A stretch of DNA of 64,000 bases from Streptomyces sp. NRRL F-5123 (GTDB lineage Bacteria > Actinomycetota > Actinomycetes > Streptomycetales > Streptomycetaceae), in assembly GCF_000721495.1 (NCBI RefSeq), contig NZ_JOHY01000025.1:1-64000 (forward strand), written 5' to 3'. The notes beneath the pieces were generated by a model that made no database searches, was not told where the DNA came from, and saw only the letters and a program-made list of their open reading frames with translations. Every line of letters begins with the position of its first letter. Position 1 is the stretch's first letter. The translations under genes and the position numbers were made by a program. Shown in pieces: positions 26,891 to 35,514 of this stretch.

Positions 26891-27532
26891 CTGAACACCC
26901 GCCTTGACCACCGCAAGCCCCTCGTGTTCGACACGCACGAGCTGGGCAGGCGTCCGGGCGCGATGAAGAAGGTCGCCCGCTCGGTACCGGCCCCCGCCGA
27001 CCTCGGGATCCGCGACGTCATCGCCGTGCCCGAGGGCGCGACCATCGAACTGGACCTCCGCCTGGAGTCGGTCATGGAGGGCGTGCTCGTCAGCGGCACC
27101 GCCCACGCGACCGCCGAGGGGGAGTGCGTAAGGTGTCTGGAGCCCGTCCGGCGCGAGCTGGACGCGGACATCCAGGAGATGTTCTCCTACCCCGACGCCG
27201 ATACCCGGACCGCTCGCAAGAGCGAAGCCGGTGCCGACGCCGAGGCCGACGAGGACGACGAAATGCCGGTGCTGGAGGACGAGCTCTTCGACCTCGAACC
27301 GGTGCTGCGCGACGCGGTGGTGCTCGCACTGCCGATGCAGCCGGTGTGCCGGGACGACTGCCCGGGCCTGTGCCCCACCTGTGGAGCACGCCTCGCGGAC
27401 GACCCCGACCACCACCACGAGGCCACCGACATCCGGTGGGCGGCCTTGCAGGATCTGACGCTCGACCCGTCGGATCCGACCATCCAGCAAAACGGTGCCG
27501 GAAACGGCTCCGATGACGACCAGGAGAAGTAG
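26891..27532 (+). CDS. DUF177/YceD family protein, apparently starting at CTG
   Basis: 213 aa if translation begins at the CTG 26891. The N-terminus [19 protein letters not shown] belongs to the family, the frame is closed by TGA 21 nt upstream, and the only other start codon is a GTG 11 codons downstream with no ribosome-binding site. AGGAG lies 5 nt before the CTG. Conserved elements are [19 protein letters not shown], the ECVRCLEPV pair, an acidic stretch, and C-terminal [16 protein letters not shown] with two zinc-like Cys pairs. YceD is linked to 23S rRNA accumulation and is almost always upstream of rpmF, as here (2 nt apart). Confidence 0.85.
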   Translation: MNTRLDHRKPLVFDTHELGRRPGAMKKVARSVPAPADLGIRDVIAVPEGATIELDLRLESVMEGVLVSGTAHATAEGECVRCLEPVRRELDADIQEMFSYPDADTRTARKSEAGADAEADEDDEMPVLEDELFDLEPVLRDAVVLALPMQPVCRDDCPGLCPTCGARLADDPDHHHEATDIRWAALQDLTLDPSDPTIQQNGAGNGSDDDQEK

Positions 27533-27534
27533 CC

Positions 27535-27708
27535 GTGGCTGTTCCGAAGCGGAAGATGTCGCGCAGCAACACGCGTCACCGCCGTTCGCAGTGGAAGGCT
27601 GCGCCCGTGAGCCTGGTGGCGTGCGAGCGTTGCCACGAGCCGAAGCTGCAGCACATCGCGTGCCCCAACTGCGGCACCTACAACCGCCGTCAGGTTCTCG
27701 ACGTCTGA
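27535..27708 (+). CDS. rpmF: 50S ribosomal protein L32
   Basis: 57 aa, GTG start 2 nt after the DUF177 stop. [20 protein letters not shown] begins it, the family signature; [19 protein letters not shown] gives a four-cysteine zinc ribbon, and it ends [10 protein letters not shown]. It is coupled to the DUF177 gene upstream and followed by rnc after 19 nt, forming a ribosome-biogenesis operon. Confidence 0.97.
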   Translation: MAVPKRKMSRSNTRHRRSQWKAAPVSLVACERCHEPKLQHIACPNCGTYNRRQVLDV

Positions 27709-27727
27709 TCGGCAGGTGACAGGCTTT

Positions 27728-28489
27728 ATGTCAGACGCCTCAGCGCCCAAGCAGGCCGCGAAGGACGCCGCGACGGAAACAGCCTCGTCCCACACGCTTC
27801 TGGAAGGGCGGCTCGGGTATCGTCTCGAGCCCGCCCTTCTGGTGCGTGCGCTCACCCACCGCTCGTACGCGTACGAGAACGGCGGGCTGCCCACCAACGA
27901 GCGGCTGGAGTTCCTCGGGGACTCCGTGCTCGGCCTGGTGGTCACGGACACCCTCTACCGCACCCACCCCGACCTGCCGGAAGGCCAACTGGCCAAACTG
28001 CGGGCCGCGGTGGTCAACTCGCGGGCGCTCGCGGGCGTCAGCCGCGGGCTCGACCTCGGCGCGTTCATCCGCCTGGGCCGCGGCGAAGAGGGCACCGGCG
28101 GGCGGGACAAGGCCTCGATCCTCGCGGACACCCTGGAAGCGGTCATCGGCGCCGTCTACCTCGACTGCGGCCTCGATGCCGCTTCCGAGCTGGTCCACCG
28201 GCTCTTCGACCCGCTGATCGAGGAGTCCTCCAACCTCGGCGCCGGCTTGGACTGGAAGACCTCCCTCCAGGAGCTGACCGCGAGCGAGAGCCTCGGCGTG
28301 CCCGAGTACGTCGTCTCCGAGTCCGGTCCCGACCACGAGAAGACCTTCACGGCTGCCGCCCGCGTCGGTGGTGTCGAGTACGGCACCGGCACCGGCCGCA
28401 GCAAGAAGGAAGCGGAACAGCAGGCGGCCGAGGCCGCCTGGCGCTCCATCCGCCAGACCTCCGCCTCCGCGACGGGCGCTACTGCGTAG
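27728..28489 (+). CDS. rnc: Ribonuclease III
   Basis: 253 aa endoribonuclease cleaving double-stranded RNA in rRNA and mRNA processing. The signature [16 protein letters not shown] (catalytic Glu and Asp) occurs at about residue 56-71, [14 protein letters not shown] supplies the second acidic pair, and the C-terminal third is a dsRNA-binding domain ending in [14 protein letters not shown]. The ATG gives [19 protein letters not shown]; an upstream GTG would add four residues. In streptomycetes this protein (AbsB) also affects antibiotic production. Confidence 0.96.
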   Translation: MSDASAPKQAAKDAATETASSHTLLEGRLGYRLEPALLVRALTHRSYAYENGGLPTNERLEFLGDSVLGLVVTDTLYRTHPDLPEGQLAKLRAAVVNSRALAGVSRGLDLGAFIRLGRGEEGTGGRDKASILADTLEAVIGAVYLDCGLDAASELVHRLFDPLIEESSNLGAGLDWKTSLQELTASESLGVPEYVVSESGPDHEKTFTAAARVGGVEYGTGTGRSKKEAEQQAAEAAWRSIRQTSASATGATA

Positions 28490-28525
28490 GGCTCGCGGTG
28501 CCCCGCCGGGCACACCAGGGGCGCG

Positions 28526-28558
28526 TGGGAGTACCTCCCAGGCGAAGCTCTGGGGGAG
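28526..28558. repeat. Streptomycete-type interspersed hairpin element
   Basis: GGAGTACCTCCCAGGCGAAG followed by CTCTGGGGGAG folds into a short stem (CTCCCAG/CTGGGGGAG). I recognise this string type as a palindromic element repeated in intergenic DNA of streptomycetes. It lies in the 300-bp rnc-mutM gap. Confidence 0.55.
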
Positions 28559-28652
28559 AACTGCGCGACAAGCCCCCACCGGGGCGCGGGTCGTCACCGA
28601 CCCGAAGGGGCGGTGCGGTCCGATCCGGATCACCGGCCGGTGGGTGGCTGGG

Positions 28653-28728
28653 CGCCCAGTTCCCCGCGCCCCTGAAACGCTCGCCCGGCGCGGCGGGGCA
28701 CAACGCTCGCCCGGCGCGGCGGCGCACA
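28653..28728. repeat. GTTCCCCGCGCCCCT element followed by a 26-bp direct repeat
   Basis: CAGTTCCCCGCGCCCCTG (28656-28673) is a frequent streptomycete intergenic string. Immediately after, a 26-bp unit (28677-28702 and 28703-28728, ACGCTCGCCCGGCGCGGCGG core) is repeated with one mismatch, and a third decayed copy follows. The gap 28490-28789 holds these repeats and the mutM ribosome-binding site but no gene. Confidence 0.6.
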
Positions 28729-28789
28729 GCGCTTGCCCCGCGGCGCAGCCGCACCCGCTGATCTCAAGCGCTTCGCAGAAGGAGAGCTC

Positions 28790-29653
28790 GTGCCGGAGTT
28801 GCCGGAGGTCGAGGTCGTGCGGCGCGGACTCGCACGCTGGGCGGCGCAACGAACCGTCGAGACGGTGAGCGTCCTGCACCCGCGGGCGGTGCGCCGGCAC
28901 GCGGCCGGCCCCGCGGACTTCGCGGCGGGGCTGCGCGGCGCGGTGCTCGGTGAGCCCCACCGCAGGGGCAAGTACCTGTGGATCCCCCTCCAGCCGGGCG
29001 CGGCCCTGCTCGCCCATCTGGGCATGAGCGGCCAGTTCCTGGTGAAGCCCGCGGACGCCCCGCCCGAGACGCATCTGCGGGTCCGCTTCACCTTCGCCGA
29101 CGACCTCGGCACCGAGCTGCGATTCGTCGACCAGCGCACGTTCGGCGGCCTGTCGGTGCAGCCGACGGTGCCGGGCGACCCGGAGAGCCTGCCGCAGCCC
29201 CTCGCGCACATCGCGCGCGACCCGCTGGACGACGCCTTCGACGAGGACGCCTTCCACGCGGCGCTGCGCCGCAAGCGCACCACCGTCAAGCGCGCGCTGC
29301 TCGACCAGAGCCTGATCAGCGGGGTCGGCAACATCTACGCGGACGAGGCGCTGTGGCGCACCCGGCTGCACTACGAGCGCCCGACCGCGACGCTGACCCG
29401 CCCCCGTACGGCCGAGCTGGTGCAGCACATCCGCGAGGTGATGGGCGACGCGCTGGCCGCCGGCGGCACGAGCTTCGACAGCATGTACGTCAACGTGAAC
29501 GGCGAGTCCGGCTGGTTCGACCGCTCGCTGGACGCCTACGGGCAGGAGGACCGGCCCTGCCGCCGCTGCGGCACGCCGATCCGGCGCCGCCCGTGGATGA
29601 ACCGGTCGAGCTACTTCTGCCCGCACTGCCAGCGCCCGCCGCGCGCGGCGTGA
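28790..29653 (+). CDS. mutM: Formamidopyrimidine-DNA glycosylase
   Basis: 287 aa, GTG behind AAGGAG. The mature N-terminus [13 protein letters not shown] presents catalytic Pro2 and Glu3. Lys in [14 protein letters not shown] and the helix-two-turn-helix [15 protein letters not shown] follow, and the C-terminal zinc finger is [15 protein letters not shown]...CPHCQR. It removes oxidised purines such as 8-oxoguanine. The frame extends upstream of the GTG, but the Pro-Glu start is required for activity. Confidence 0.96.
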   Translation: MPELPEVEVVRRGLARWAAQRTVETVSVLHPRAVRRHAAGPADFAAGLRGAVLGEPHRRGKYLWIPLQPGAALLAHLGMSGQFLVKPADAPPETHLRVRFTFADDLGTELRFVDQRTFGGLSVQPTVPGDPESLPQPLAHIARDPLDDAFDEDAFHAALRRKRTTVKRALLDQSLISGVGNIYADEALWRTRLHYERPTATLTRPRTAELVQHIREVMGDALAAGGTSFDSMYVNVNGESGWFDRSLDAYGQEDRPCRRCGTPIRRRPWMNRSSYFCPHCQRPPRAA

Positions 29654-29672
29654 CGCGGGAGCGGCGGGGCGC

Positions 29673-30542
29673 TCAGAAGCCGAAGTCCTGGGTCCACCAG
29701 GGGCCGCCGGAGCCGAAGTGGACGCCGACGCCGAGCGTCGTGTAGTCGCAGTTCAGGATGTTCGCACGGTGGCCGGGGCTGTTCATCCAGGCGGTCATCA
29801 CGGCCTCGGCCGTGGCCTGTCCCTTGGCTATGTTCTCGCCGCCGAGGTCGGTGATGCCGCGGGCCTTGGCGCGGTCCCAGGGGTCGTCGCCGTCCGGGTC
29901 GGTGTGGTCGAAGAAGCCGCGTGCGGCCATGTCGTCGCTGAAGGCCTGCGCGAGGCCGTCCAGCGAGCTGCTGGCGGTGAGCGGCTTGCAGCCGGCGGTG
30001 GAGCGCTCCTTGTTGACCAGCGACAGGATCGCGGCCCGGGTCGCGGCGACCGTGTCCGTACTCGGGGAGGAGGCCGGCGAGGTGGTCGCGGGCGCGGTGC
30101 GCACCGGGGTGGTGGGGGCCGCGCCGGTGCGGGTCGGGGTGGGCTTCGCGGTGGTGGCCCGCGTGGTCGGCGTCGCCTTGGGCGTGGCCCGGGTGCCGGT
30201 CGCGGTCGCGCCCGGGGAGGGCGTACCGGGGGCGGCCGGGGTGGTGGTGCCCGGCAGCGGGGAGCCGGTGGTGCTCAGCGGGGAGGGCGAGTCGCTGCCG
30301 TCCTGCGCGGGGCGGTCGGGGGCGTCGGCCTGGGGGGTGCCCGCGCCGTCGTCGTAGCCGAGCCGGTCGGCGGCCTGGGACAGCAGCCCGGACGAGCTGA
30401 CGACCGCGCCGACCGCCAGGGCGGTGGACGTGGTCAGCATCCCGGTGCGCAGCGGGTGGTGCCTGCGCTTCCCGCGGTGACCGCGCGGGGCGGCGGGCTG
30501 CTGCGGCGCGGCAGGCTGCGCGTGGCGGCTGTGTCGGCCCAC
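29673..30542 (-). CDS. Secreted or membrane-anchored CAP-domain protein
   Basis: 289 aa if the GTG behind AGGAG (7-nt spacing) is used; an ATG five codons upstream is the alternative. Basic N-terminus (HPLRTG), a hydrophobic segment (about 35-55, STALAVGAVVSSSGLLS) that is a signal or anchor, then a long Thr/Pro/Ala-rich linker (about 65-170) typical of cell-wall-exposed proteins, and a C-terminal CAP/SCP domain of about 120 residues. Domain markers: VNKERSTAGCKPL, DDMAARGFFDHTDPDG, GENIAKGQATAE and WMNSPGHRANILN, with the His-Glu-Glu-His cleft likely intact, ending in WWTQDFGF. Extracellular role in lipid or substrate binding is unproven. Convergent with mutM. Confidence 0.9.
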   Translation of the reverse strand: MGRHSRHAQPAAPQQPAAPRGHRGKRRHHPLRTGMLTTSTALAVGAVVSSSGLLSQAADRLGYDDGAGTPQADAPDRPAQDGSDSPSPLSTTGSPLPGTTTPAAPGTPSPGATATGTRATPKATPTTRATTAKPTPTRTGAAPTTPVRTAPATTSPASSPSTDTVAATRAAILSLVNKERSTAGCKPLTASSSLDGLAQAFSDDMAARGFFDHTDPDGDDPWDRAKARGITDLGGENIAKGQATAEAVMTAWMNSPGHRANILNCDYTTLGVGVHFGSGGPWWTQDFGF

Positions 30543-30677
30543 GATTGCGCTCCTCATGCTCCACGGTGCCTCACCCGTTCGGGTGAAGTCCTGCTGCGGG
30601 GCGACTGTAGCGAATCGCGCCCGCCGTTGCCGTGATGCGGTCGCAAACGGTGGTCCGCCGACCGGAGGCGGACCGGA

Positions 30678-30683
30678 TAACGT
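30678..30683 (+). promoter_or_regulatory. -10 box for leaderless acyP transcript
   Basis: TAACGT lies 6 nt before the ATG at 30690 and no Shine-Dalgarno sequence is present. Confidence 0.45.
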
Positions 30684-30689
30684 GCGGGC

Positions 30690-30971
30690 ATGAGCGAAAA
30701 TATCCGGCTCACCGCCTGGGTGCGCGGCCGGGTGCAGGGCGTCGGCTTCCGCTGGTGGACGCGCGCCACCGCACTGGAGATCGGCGGCCTGTCCGGCTAT
30801 GCGAGCAATCTCGCCGACGGGCGGGTCCAGGTCGTCGCCGAAGGCACACGTGACCGGTGCCAACGCCTGCTCGACTGGCTGGGGGAGGGCGACACGCCCG
30901 GGAGGGTCGACGGGGTGACCGAGATCTGGTCGCAGCCGCGCGGCGGTTACGCCGGGTTCGAGATCCGCTGA
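30690..30971 (+). CDS. acyP: Acylphosphatase
   Basis: 93 aa, the normal family size. The phosphate-binding loop [13 protein letters not shown] (about 13-25) with catalytic Arg, and the Asn in [17 protein letters not shown] (about 36-52), are both present. It hydrolyses carboxyl phosphates such as acetyl phosphate. The start is leaderless. It lies ahead of smc as in other streptomycetes. Confidence 0.95.
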   Translation: MSENIRLTAWVRGRVQGVGFRWWTRATALEIGGLSGYASNLADGRVQVVAEGTRDRCQRLLDWLGEGDTPGRVDGVTEIWSQPRGGYAGFEIR

Positions 30972-31329
30972 GCATTCCGGCCGGCACGCACGGGCGGTAC
31001 CCGGACGGCCGATGTTTTGCGAAGCCATGAGGATGACCGGTTGCCATATCCCGGATGTCGTGTCAGGCTGCCCCCATCGAGAATGATCTCGACTCCAGGC
31101 GGGTGGCCCCCGGCGTGTCTGCGCCGTGTTTTCTGAGGCGGACCCCGCGGCTGGGCTGTGATCGTGTTGACCGACCACTTATTTGGTGAGACGCTGGAAG
31201 CCCAGCGCAACGTGGCTCCATGGAATGCTCACGGCGAGCCACGACATACACCCTGCGCGTGGGCTTTACCCCCTCACCCACGACCCAAACCGCTCTCGGT
31301 CGGTCACTCAGCGTGGAGGACCACTCATC
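30972..31329. other. Gene-free interval between acyP and the coiled-coil peptide gene
   Basis: 358 bp. No convincing coding frame. TTGACC near 31168-31173 followed 17 nt later by GACGCT is a possible promoter for the downstream gene, and an imperfect palindrome ACCA-CTTATT-TGGT lies in its spacer. Confidence 0.4.
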
Positions 31330-31530
31330 ATGGCAAAAGCGCTTCTCGGTTACGTCGGCGGTCCCGACCCGCGACTCCTCGCCGAGATGCGAAGGCTGCA
31401 GCAGCGCGTTCAGGACCTGGAAGCCGAGCTGGTCAGGATGCAGGCCCGCAATGACGCTCTGACTGTCGCGTCGCACGAAGAGTCGCTGCTCAGCATCGAC
31501 GTCGCTCACGGGGAGCCCGTCCTCGCCTGA
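31330..31530 (+). CDS. Small coiled-coil protein, function unknown
   Basis: 66 aa: MAKALLGYVGGPDPRLLAEM then a heptad helix RRLQQRVQDLEAELVRMQAR, ending in VAHGEPVLA. The ATG has GGAGG about 10 nt upstream. The single predicted coiled coil suggests self-association or partner binding. I recall a conserved actinobacterial gene of this type near acyP/smc, but no function. Its codon bias is good. Confidence 0.75.
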   Translation: MAKALLGYVGGPDPRLLAEMRRLQQRVQDLEAELVRMQARNDALTVASHEESLLSIDVAHGEPVLA

Positions 31531-31619
31531 GCCGGCGTCAGCCTTCGCCGCCATCACATCGCGCATCGCGTAGCAAGAGCACTACGGCATCAGCAGTATT
31601 CGCACCATGCAGCATCGCC

Positions 31620-31641
31620 AAGGGACGCTTCGGCGTCCCTT
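31620..31641 (+). terminator. Terminator hairpin upstream of smc
   Basis: AAGGGACG-CTTCGG-CGTCCCTT: an 8-bp stem with a C(TTCG)G tetraloop. It would end the small coiled-coil protein transcript. Confidence 0.75.
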
Positions 31642-31742
31642 CGTCGTGGCATTCCCCCTCTTCCGTCGCGGCTGTCACCGCATGGTCACCGCCTCTTACC
31701 GTCTGATGTGCCCTGCACATTCCCTGGTGAAACCGCAGGCGG

Positions 31743-31828
31743 CTAGGTCGTGTCTGACAAATGGCGTCGCCGCCCGCAGTGCGTGCCAGACACCGCCAGG
31801 CAGACGGGATTTGTCAGACACGGCCTAG
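31743..31828. mobile_element. MITE-like inverted-repeat element flanked by CTAG
   Basis: Terminal inverted repeats GTCGTGTCTGACAAAT (31747-31762) and ATTTGTCAGACACGGC (31809-31824) match at 15 of 16 positions around a 46-bp core. Each end is bordered by CTAG (31743-31746, 31825-31828), which looks like a 4-bp target duplication as made by IS5-type transposases. No protein is encoded. It sits directly upstream of the smc -10 box. Classification as a miniature element is inference. Confidence 0.55.
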
Positions 31829-31834
31829 TAGAGT
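31829..31834 (+). promoter_or_regulatory. -10 box for leaderless smc transcript
   Basis: TAGAGT, 8 nt before the GTG start, immediately after the inverted-repeat element. No good -35 match is seen. Confidence 0.4.
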
Positions 31835-31842
31835 CGGCGGGC

Positions 31843-34800
31843 GTGCATCTCAAGAGCCTCACGCTGCGCGGCTTCAAGTCCTTCGCCTCGGCGACGACGC
31901 TGCGCTTCGAACCCGGAATCACCTGTGTGGTCGGCCCCAACGGATCGGGCAAGTCCAATGTGGTCGACGCGCTGTCATGGGTCATGGGCGAGCAGGGGGC
32001 CAAGTCGCTGCGCGGCGGCAAGATGGAGGACGTCATCTTCGCCGGCACCACCGGGCGCCCCCCGCTCGGCCGGGCCGAGGTCTCGCTGACCATCGACAAC
32101 ACCGACGGCGTGCTCCCCATCGAGTACGCCGAGGTCACGATCACCCGGATCATGTTCCGCAACGGCGGCAGCGAGTACCAGATCAACGGGGACACCTGCC
32201 GGCTGCTGGACATCCAGGAGCTGCTGTCGGACTCCGGTATCGGCCGCGAGATGCACGTCATCGTCGGCCAGGGCCAGCTGGACTCCGTGCTGCACGCCGA
32301 CCCGATGGGCCGCCGGGCCTTCATCGAGGAGGCAGCCGGCGTCCTGAAGCACCGCAAGCGCAAGGAGAAGGCGCTCCGCAAGCTCGACGCCATGCAGGCC
32401 AACCTGGCCCGCGTCACCGACCTCACCGGCGAGCTGCGCCGCCAGCTCAAACCGCTCGGACGGCAGGCCCAGGTCGCCCGCCGGGCCGCCGTCATCCAGG
32501 CCGACCTGCGCGACGCCCGGCTGCGCCTGCTCGCCGACGACCTGGTCAGCCTGCGGGAGGCGCTGCGCGCCGAGGTCGCCGACGAGGCCGCCCTCAAGGA
32601 GCGACGGGACACCGTCGAGACCGAGCTCGCCGCCGCCACCCGGCGCGAGGCCCGGTTGGAGGAGCAGGTGCGCGCCCTCACCCCGCGGGTCAACGAGGCG
32701 CAGGCAACCTGGTACGAGCTCTCCCAGCTCACCGAGCGGGTGCGCGGCACCGTGGGCCTGGCCGAGCAGCGCCACCGGCACGCCACCGGCCAGCCCGCCG
32801 AGGAGCGGCGCGGCCGCGACCCGGAGGACATGGAGCGCGAGGCCGCCCGCATCCGCGAGCAGGAGGCCGAGCTGACCGAGGCCCTGGACGCCGCCCAGCG
32901 CGCCCTCGACGACACCGTCGGCCACCGCGCCGAGCTGGAGCGCCGGCTCGCCGAGGAGGAGGCCCGGCTGCGCACCGCCGCCCGGGCCATCGCCGACCGG
33001 CGCGAGGGCCTGGCCCGGCTCGGCGGCCAGGTCAATGCCGCCCGCTCGCGGACCGTGTCGGCCGAGGCGGAGATAGAGCGGCTGACGGCGGCCCAGGAGG
33101 AGGCCCGCGAGCGCGCCGAGTCCGCGCAGGCCGAGTACGAGGAGCTGGCCGCCCAGGTCGAGGGTCTGGAGGCGGACGACAGCGAGCTGGAGGAGCGCTT
33201 CGAGGCCGCGCGCGCCGAGCAGGCCGCGGCCGAGGAGGACTTCACCGCCGCCCGCGAGGCAGCCACCGCCGCCGAGCGCCGCCGCGCCGCGGTCGCCGCC
33301 CGGCGGGACGCGCTGGAGCCCGCGCTGCGCCGCAAGGACGGCAGCGGGGCGCTGCTCGGCGGGGCCCTGACCGGGGTGCTCGGCCCGGCCGCCGGGCTGC
33401 TGCGGGTCGCGCCGGGCTACGAGGTCCCGGTCGCCGCGGCCCTGGGCGCCGCCGCCGACGCGGTCGTGGTCACAGGGGTCGGCACCGCCGCGGAGGCGCT
33501 GCGGCTGCTGCGCAAGGAGGACGCCGGACGGGCCGCGCTGCTGCTTGCCGGCACCCCGGAGCCCGCGCCGCCGACCGCCGCCGAACTGCCGGGCGGTGCC
33601 CGGCGCGCCGCCGAGCTGGTGACCGCGGGCGACGAGCTGGCGGCCGCGGTGCGGACCCTGCTGCGGGACGTCGTGGTCGTCGGCTCGCTGGAGGAGGCCG
33701 AGGCCGTCGTCAGCGTCCACCCGGAGCTGACCGCGGTCACCGCGGAGGGTGACCTGCTGTCCGCGCACACCGCGGTCGGCGGCAGCGCCAAGGCCCCCAG
33801 CCTGCTGGAGGTGCAGGCCCAGGTGGACGAGGCCGCCGCCGAGCTGGAGCGGCTCGCGGAGGAGTGCGCCGAGCTGGCCGAGCGTCAGGCCGAGGCCAAG
33901 GACCGGCGCGCGGTGGCGTCCCGTACCGTCGACGAGCTGGGCCGGCGGCGCAGGGAGGCGGAGAAGGCCAGGTCCTCCGTCGCCCAGCAGCTGGGCAGGC
34001 TCGGCGGGCAGGCCAGGGCGGCGGCGGGGGAGGCCGACCGGGCGGCCGTCGCGGTCGGCCGCAGCCGGGAGTCGCTGGCGGCGGCCCGCGAGGAGTTCGA
34101 GGAGCTTTCCTACCGGCTCGGCGAGGCGCAGCAGGAGCCCGGTGAGGAGGAGCCGGACACCTCCGCGCGCGACCGGCTCGCCGCCGACGGCGCCAACGCC
34201 CGGCAGACCGAGATGGAGGCCCGCCTCCAGCTGCGTACCCACGAGGAGCGGGTCAAGGGCCTGGCCGGCCGCGCCGACGGCCTGGACCGCGCCGCCCGCG
34301 CCGAGCGCGAGACCCGCGCCCGTGCCGAGCAGCGCCGCCGCCGGCTGGCCTACGAGGCGTCGGTGGCCGCCGCCGTACGGGACGGGGCGCGCGGCCTGCT
34401 GGAGAGCGTCCAGGTCTCGCTGGCCAGGGCGGAGGCCGAACGCGCCGCCGCCGAGCGGGCCAGGGCCGAGCGGGAGGCGGAGCTGGGGCAGGAGCGGCGC
34501 CGCGGGCGGGAGCTGAAGAGCGAGCTGGACCGGCTGACCGGCGACGTCCACAAGGGCGAGGTGCTGGGCGCGGAGAAGCGGCTGCGGATCGAGCAGCTGG
34601 AGGCCAAGGCGCTGGAGGAGCACGGCATGGAGCCGGCCGGGCTGGTCGCCGAGTACGGCCCGGACCAGCCCGTGCCGCCCTCGCCGCCGGCCGAGGGGGA
34701 GGTGCTGCCGGAGGATCCGGAGGACCCGCGCAACCAGCCCCGCCCGTACGTGCGCACCGAGCAGGAGAAGCGGCTGCGGATCGCCGAGAAGGCCTACGCC

Positions 34801-35418
34801 CAGCTGGGCAAGGTCAACCCGCTGGCGCTGGAGGAGTTCGCGGCGCTGGAGGAGCGGCACAAGTTCCTCACCGAGCAGCTGGAGGACCTCCGCAAGACCC
34901 GGGCCGACCTGCTGCAGGTGGTCAAGGACGTCGACGAGCGCGTCGAGCAGGTCTTCACCGCCGCCTTCCACGACACCGCACGGGAGTTCGAGGGCGTCTT
35001 CTCCCGGCTCTTCCCCGGCGGCGAGGGCCGGCTGCTGCTGACCGACCCGGACAACATGCTCACCACAGGGGTCGAGGTTGAGGCCCGGCCGCCCGGGAAG
35101 AAGGTCAAGCGGCTGTCGCTGCTGTCGGGTGGTGAGCGCTCGCTGACCGCGGTGGCGATGCTGGTGTCGATCTTCAAGGCGCGCCCCAGCCCGTTCTACG
35201 TGATGGACGAGGTCGAGGCGGCACTGGACGACACCAACTTGCAGCGGCTGATCCGGATCATGAGGGAACTCCAGGAGAGCTCCCAGCTCATCGTCATCAC
35301 GCACCAGAAGCGGACGATGGAGGTCGCCGACGCGCTCTACGGCGTGTCCATGCAGGGCGACGGGGTGTCCAAGGTGATCAGCCAGCGGCTGCGAGACGGT
35401 CAGCGGAAGACCGCCTGA
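31843..35418 (+). CDS. smc: Chromosome partition protein Smc
   Basis: 1191 aa. The GTG start gives HLKSLTLRGFKSFASATTLR. Walker A GPNGSGKSN lies at about 32-40, followed by MGEQGAKSLRGGKMEDVIF. Two long coiled-coil arms (about 160-480 and 680-1000) flank a hinge domain (about 505-660, VLGPAAGLLRVAPGYEVPVA to VHPELTAVTAEGDLLS). The C-terminal head has the ABC signature LLSGGERSLTAVAM (about 1092-1105) and Walker B FYVMDEVEAALDD (about 1117-1130). It organises and segregates chromosomes with ScpA/ScpB. It needs special attention in streptomycetes because multigenomic hyphae must partition at sporulation. Confidence 0.97.
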   Translation: MHLKSLTLRGFKSFASATTLRFEPGITCVVGPNGSGKSNVVDALSWVMGEQGAKSLRGGKMEDVIFAGTTGRPPLGRAEVSLTIDNTDGVLPIEYAEVTITRIMFRNGGSEYQINGDTCRLLDIQELLSDSGIGREMHVIVGQGQLDSVLHADPMGRRAFIEEAAGVLKHRKRKEKALRKLDAMQANLARVTDLTGELRRQLKPLGRQAQVARRAAVIQADLRDARLRLLADDLVSLREALRAEVADEAALKERRDTVETELAAATRREARLEEQVRALTPRVNEAQATWYELSQLTERVRGTVGLAEQRHRHATGQPAEERRGRDPEDMEREAARIREQEAELTEALDAAQRALDDTVGHRAELERRLAEEEARLRTAARAIADRREGLARLGGQVNAARSRTVSAEAEIERLTAAQEEARERAESAQAEYEELAAQVEGLEADDSELEERFEAARAEQAAAEEDFTAAREAATAAERRRAAVAARRDALEPALRRKDGSGALLGGALTGVLGPAAGLLRVAPGYEVPVAAALGAAADAVVVTGVGTAAEALRLLRKEDAGRAALLLAGTPEPAPPTAAELPGGARRAAELVTAGDELAAAVRTLLRDVVVVGSLEEAEAVVSVHPELTAVTAEGDLLSAHTAVGGSAKAPSLLEVQAQVDEAAAELERLAEECAELAERQAEAKDRRAVASRTVDELGRRRREAEKARSSVAQQLGRLGGQARAAAGEADRAAVAVGRSRESLAAAREEFEELSYRLGEAQQEPGEEEPDTSARDRLAADGANARQTEMEARLQLRTHEERVKGLAGRADGLDRAARAERETRARAEQRRRRLAYEASVAAAVRDGARGLLESVQVSLARAEAERAAAERARAEREAELGQERRRGRELKSELDRLTGDVHKGEVLGAEKRLRIEQLEAKALEEHGMEPAGLVAEYGPDQPVPPSPPAEGEVLPEDPEDPRNQPRPYVRTEQEKRLRIAEKAYAQLGKVNPLALEEFAALEERHKFLTEQLEDLRKTRADLLQVVKDVDERVEQVFTAAFHDTAREFEGVFSRLFPGGEGRLLLTDPDNMLTTGVEVEARPPGKKVKRLSLLSGGERSLTAVAMLVSIFKARPSPFYVMDEVEAALDDTNLQRLIRIMRELQESSQLIVITHQKRTMEVADALYGVSMQGDGVSKVISQRLRDGQRKTA

Positions 35419-35514
35419 CGGCCTACTCCAAGTGGTGGCCGCAGGTGGCGCCGCCAACACTTGAAGCGCCGGTCCCCGGTCATGGGGGCCGGACGCCGAT
35501 GGCGAGGAGACCCT

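Larger units (their letters stand above)
31531..31842. other. Intergenic region upstream of smc
   Basis: 312 bp containing the terminator at 31620-31641, about 100 bp with no evident feature, the inverted-repeat element at 31743-31828 and the smc -10 box at 31829-31834. Confidence 0.6.

Noticed and set aside
27495..27719. 74-codon frame over rpmF in another reading frame
   Set aside because: The L32 frame from 27535 has the zinc ribbon and family N-terminus; this frame is a shadow.
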